The notes beneath the pieces were generated by a model. That model saw only the letters and a program-made list of their open reading frames with translations, was not told where the DNA came from and did no database searches. A stretch of DNA of 6,965 bases, from the NCBI GenBank assembly GCA_017648525.1, contig JAGCIP010000105.1, forward strand, positions 1 through 6,965, in the 5' to 3' direction. Positions 5,322 to 6,965 of this stretch are shown here, piece after piece. This DNA is from Clostridia bacterium. Lineage in GTDB: Bacteria; Bacillota; Clostridia; Christensenellales; Borkfalkiaceae. A program made the translations under genes and the position numbers. Within the stretch, counting starts at the first letter, position 1, and every line of letters begins with the position of its first letter.

Positions 5322-6041
5322 ATGGAAGAAAAATTAAGCGGAATCGTTTTGGGTGGAATATCGTTTTCCGAAAACGACAAAATACTTAACGTGTTCACTC
5401 TAGAAAAGGGTGTTATTTCCGCTAAAATAAAAGGTGTAAAAAAGGCGGGCGCTAAACTCAAATTTGCGTCAGAGCCTTTTTGTTTTGCCGAATTTATATT
5501 CTCTAATAAAGGCAATATGAGAACGGTAATCGGCGCTAGTTTAATAGACAGTTTTTACCCCGTGCGTGAAGATATAATCAAATATTTTTGCGCAGGCACG
5601 GTGCTTGAATTTATAAAAAAATTCTATAAAGAAAGCATAGTTTCAACCGAAACTTTTTTGTTGACGGTTAAAACGCTTGAAAAAATTGCCTACGGCGAAT
5701 ATAATCCAAAAAGTGCGCTAATATCCTTTTTGGTAACCGCATTAAATTTAGCAGGCTACGCACTCGACGAGAGCGGGCGTTGCGTTTGCAAAAAGCCTAT
5801 CGTGGGAAAAGTTTTCTTTGACTATCGCAGGGGGGCGTTTTTTTGCCAAAATTGTTTTGACGGAGTGGGCAGGGAAATCAACTATTCAACTTACGACGCA
5901 TTGCAAAAAGCCAGCGCTGGCGAACTTGTAGATAGTGCTAACGGGGTAGACAATGCGTTAAAGCTTTTAGAGTATTATTTGCAAAATAAAGCCGAAGAAA
6001 AACTAAATTCTTTAACAGAGCTCATTAAAATTTGCGGTTAA
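5322..6041 (+). CDS. recO: DNA repair protein RecO
   Basis: RecO anneals single strands and, with RecR, loads RecA onto SSB-coated DNA in gap repair. Seen: an N-terminal OB-fold region (1-80) beginning EEKLSGIVLGGISFSENDKILNVFTLEKGVISAKIKGVKK, which fits the family pattern of a strand, S-E-D/N-x-K/R-x-x-x-x-x-T, then G-x-x-x-x-x-x-K-G; a helical middle; and a zinc-type motif with C154, C156, C175 and C178 (CVC...CQNC). The length of 239 aa is normal. GGAG at 5307-5310, inside the end of yqzL, lies 11 nt before the ATG and probably serves as ribosome binding site. No terminator is seen after the stop. Confidence 0.93.
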   Translation: MEEKLSGIVLGGISFSENDKILNVFTLEKGVISAKIKGVKKAGAKLKFASEPFCFAEFIFSNKGNMRTVIGASLIDSFYPVREDIIKYFCAGTVLEFIKKFYKESIVSTETFLLTVKTLEKIAYGEYNPKSALISFLVTALNLAGYALDESGRCVCKKPIVGKVFFDYRRGAFFCQNCFDGVGREINYSTYDALQKASAGELVDSANGVDNALKLLEYYLQNKAEEKLNSLTELIKICG

Positions 6042-6064
6042 AATAAAAAATCACTCTATAATGG

Positions 6065-6093
6065 TTGAAAAAAAATTCCATTTATAGTAAAAT
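6065..6093 (+). promoter_or_regulatory. Sigma-A promoter of ppdK
   Basis: TTGAAA (6065-6070) and TAAAAT (6088-6093) are 17 nt apart, each one mismatch from consensus, in very AT-rich DNA. Transcription would start near 6100, leaving a leader of about 45 nt with GGAGG at 6129-6133. An imperfect dyad (TATAATGG at 6057-6064, CCATTTATA at 6078-6086) straddles the -35 and could be an operator; the leader also holds TCACA (6101-6105) opposite TGTGA (6115-6119). Confidence 0.7.
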
Positions 6094-6144
6094 AGATAGG
6101 TCACAGGACTAAAATGTGAAAACTTTTTGGAGGATATACAATAT

Positions 6145-6965
6145 ATGAAGTACGTTTACTTATTTAGTGAAGGCGACGCATCAATGCGTGAACTTCTTGG
6201 CGGAAAGGGTGCAAACCTTGCGGAAATGACCAAAATCGGTTTACCCGTACCCCAAGGCTTTACCATTTCTACCGAAGCCTGCACGAAATACTACGAAGAC
6301 GGCAAACAAATTAACGATTCTATAATGGCAGAAATTATGGAAAATATCGTTAAGATGGAAGCAATTACCGGCAAGAAATTCGGTGATTTAGAAAATCCGT
6401 TGCTCGTATCAGTTCGTTCTGGCGCAAGAGCGTCAATGCCTGGTATGATGGACACCATCTTGAACCTTGGCTTAAACGAACAAGTAGTAGAAACTATCGC
6501 AGAAAAGAGCGGTAACGCTAGATGGGCTTACGACTGTTACAGAAGATTTATTCAAATGTATTCAGACGTAGTTATGGAAGTTGGTAAGAAGTATTTTGAA
6601 CAACTTATCGACAAAATGAAAGAAGAAAAGGGCGTTAAACTTGACGTTGAACTTACTGCTGACGATTTAAAAGAACTTGCAAATCAATTCAAGGCAGAAT
6701 ACAAGGCAAAAATCGGCAAAGACTTCCCGTCTGACCCCAAGGAACAACTTATCGGCGCTGTAAAGGCAGTATTCCGTTCATGGGACAACCCCCGTGCAAA
6801 CGTATACCGTCGTGACAACGATATTCCTTATAGTTGGGGTACTGCTGTTAACGTTCAAGCAATGGCTTTCGGTAACATGGGCGACGATTGTAGTACTGGT
6901 GTTGCATTTACCCGTGACCCCGCTACCGGCGAAAAGAAACTTATGGGTGAATTCTTAACCAACGC
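6145..6965 (+). CDS. ppdK: Pyruvate,phosphate dikinase, N-terminal part; 3' end outside window
   Basis: PPDK interconverts pyruvate, ATP and phosphate with phosphoenolpyruvate, AMP and pyrophosphate in the cytoplasm; in anaerobes it often runs as a PPi-linked glycolytic step. The frame starts at ATG 6145 with GGAGG 11 nt upstream and stays open for 273 residues to the window edge. Seen, all within the N-terminal nucleotide-binding domain: GGKGANLAEM at 19-28 followed by GLPVPQGF, the nucleotide-site block SVRSGARASMPGMMDTILN at 89-107, RRFIQMYSDVVM, AVFRSWDNPRANVYRR, and GTAVNVQAMAFGN with TGVAFTRDPATGEKK near the end. The family is normally about 870-890 aa, so the swivelling histidine domain and PEP domain lie beyond the window. 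It has its own promoter and is not part of the recO operon, though read-through is possible because no terminator separates them. Confidence 0.96.
   Translation, partial: MKYVYLFSEGDASMRELLGGKGANLAEMTKIGLPVPQGFTISTEACTKYYEDGKQINDSIMAEIMENIVKMEAITGKKFGDLENPLLVSVRSGARASMPGMMDTILNLGLNEQVVETIAEKSGNARWAYDCYRRFIQMYSDVVMEVGKKYFEQLIDKMKEEKGVKLDVELTADDLKELANQFKAEYKAKIGKDFPSDPKEQLIGAVKAVFRSWDNPRANVYRRDNDIPYSWGTAVNVQAMAFGNMGDDCSTGVAFTRDPATGEKKLMGEFLTN

Noticed and set aside
5282..5515. 77-codon - strand frame across yqzL and recO
   Set aside because: It is antisense to two genes supported by family pattern and conserved position, and has no signal of its own.
6101..6119. CRP, FNR or Rex type operator
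   Set aside because: The half-sites are in the order TCACA-N9-TGTGA, opposite to TGTGA-N6-TCACA, and the spacing is wrong.
6042..6144. Riboswitch or T-box leader before ppdK
   Set aside because: The transcribed leader would be only about 45 nt, with no terminator hairpin or recognisable conserved core.

Overview
The window reads as a chromosomal segment of an anaerobic, low-to-medium GC Firmicute of class Clostridia, probably an uncultured gut-type lineage. Three things point there. Every gene lies on the + strand in tight operon spacing. The order yqfC-yqfD-pgpH-ybeY-era-yqzL-recO is the Firmicute sporulation/ribosome-maturation cluster. The flanking genes are an aconitase-superfamily hydratase and a pyruvate,phosphate dikinase, common in Clostridial central metabolism. 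An order-level guess (Christensenellales-like) would be inference only. No mobile genes, rRNA, tRNA or CRISPR array are visible.

Layout. 1-873 is the C-terminal part of a YbhJ-like aconitase-family hydratase, closed by a perfect 13-bp intrinsic terminator (888-921). A candidate sigma-E-type promoter precedes yqfC (977-1237) and yqfD (1204-2130), a sporulation pair that overlaps. Then come pgpH/yqfF (2161-3624, a c-di-AMP phosphodiesterase without its usual ectodomain), ybeY (3642-4115, rRNA maturation endonuclease) and era (4112-4993, ribosome-assembly GTPase), the last two overlapping by ATGA. After era lies a 208-nt gap holding two identical 21-bp direct repeats (4991-5011 and 5114-5134) around a 102-nt insert rich in dyad symmetry. 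Next are a 38-aa yqzL (5202-5318) and recO (5322-6041). A well-formed sigma-A promoter (6065-6093) then drives ppdK (6145 to beyond the window end).

How the genes fit together. YqfC and YqfD belong to spore formation in the mother cell. PgpH lowers c-di-AMP. YbeY and Era act together in 16S rRNA 3'-end processing and 30S maturation. RecO loads RecA in gap repair. Compared with the Bacillus order, phoH is absent between yqfD and pgpH, and dgkA and cdd are absent between ybeY and era, so the cluster is condensed.

Nothing here is clearly a new system. The items most worth a second look are the structured repeat module between era and yqzL and the ectodomain-less PgpH.
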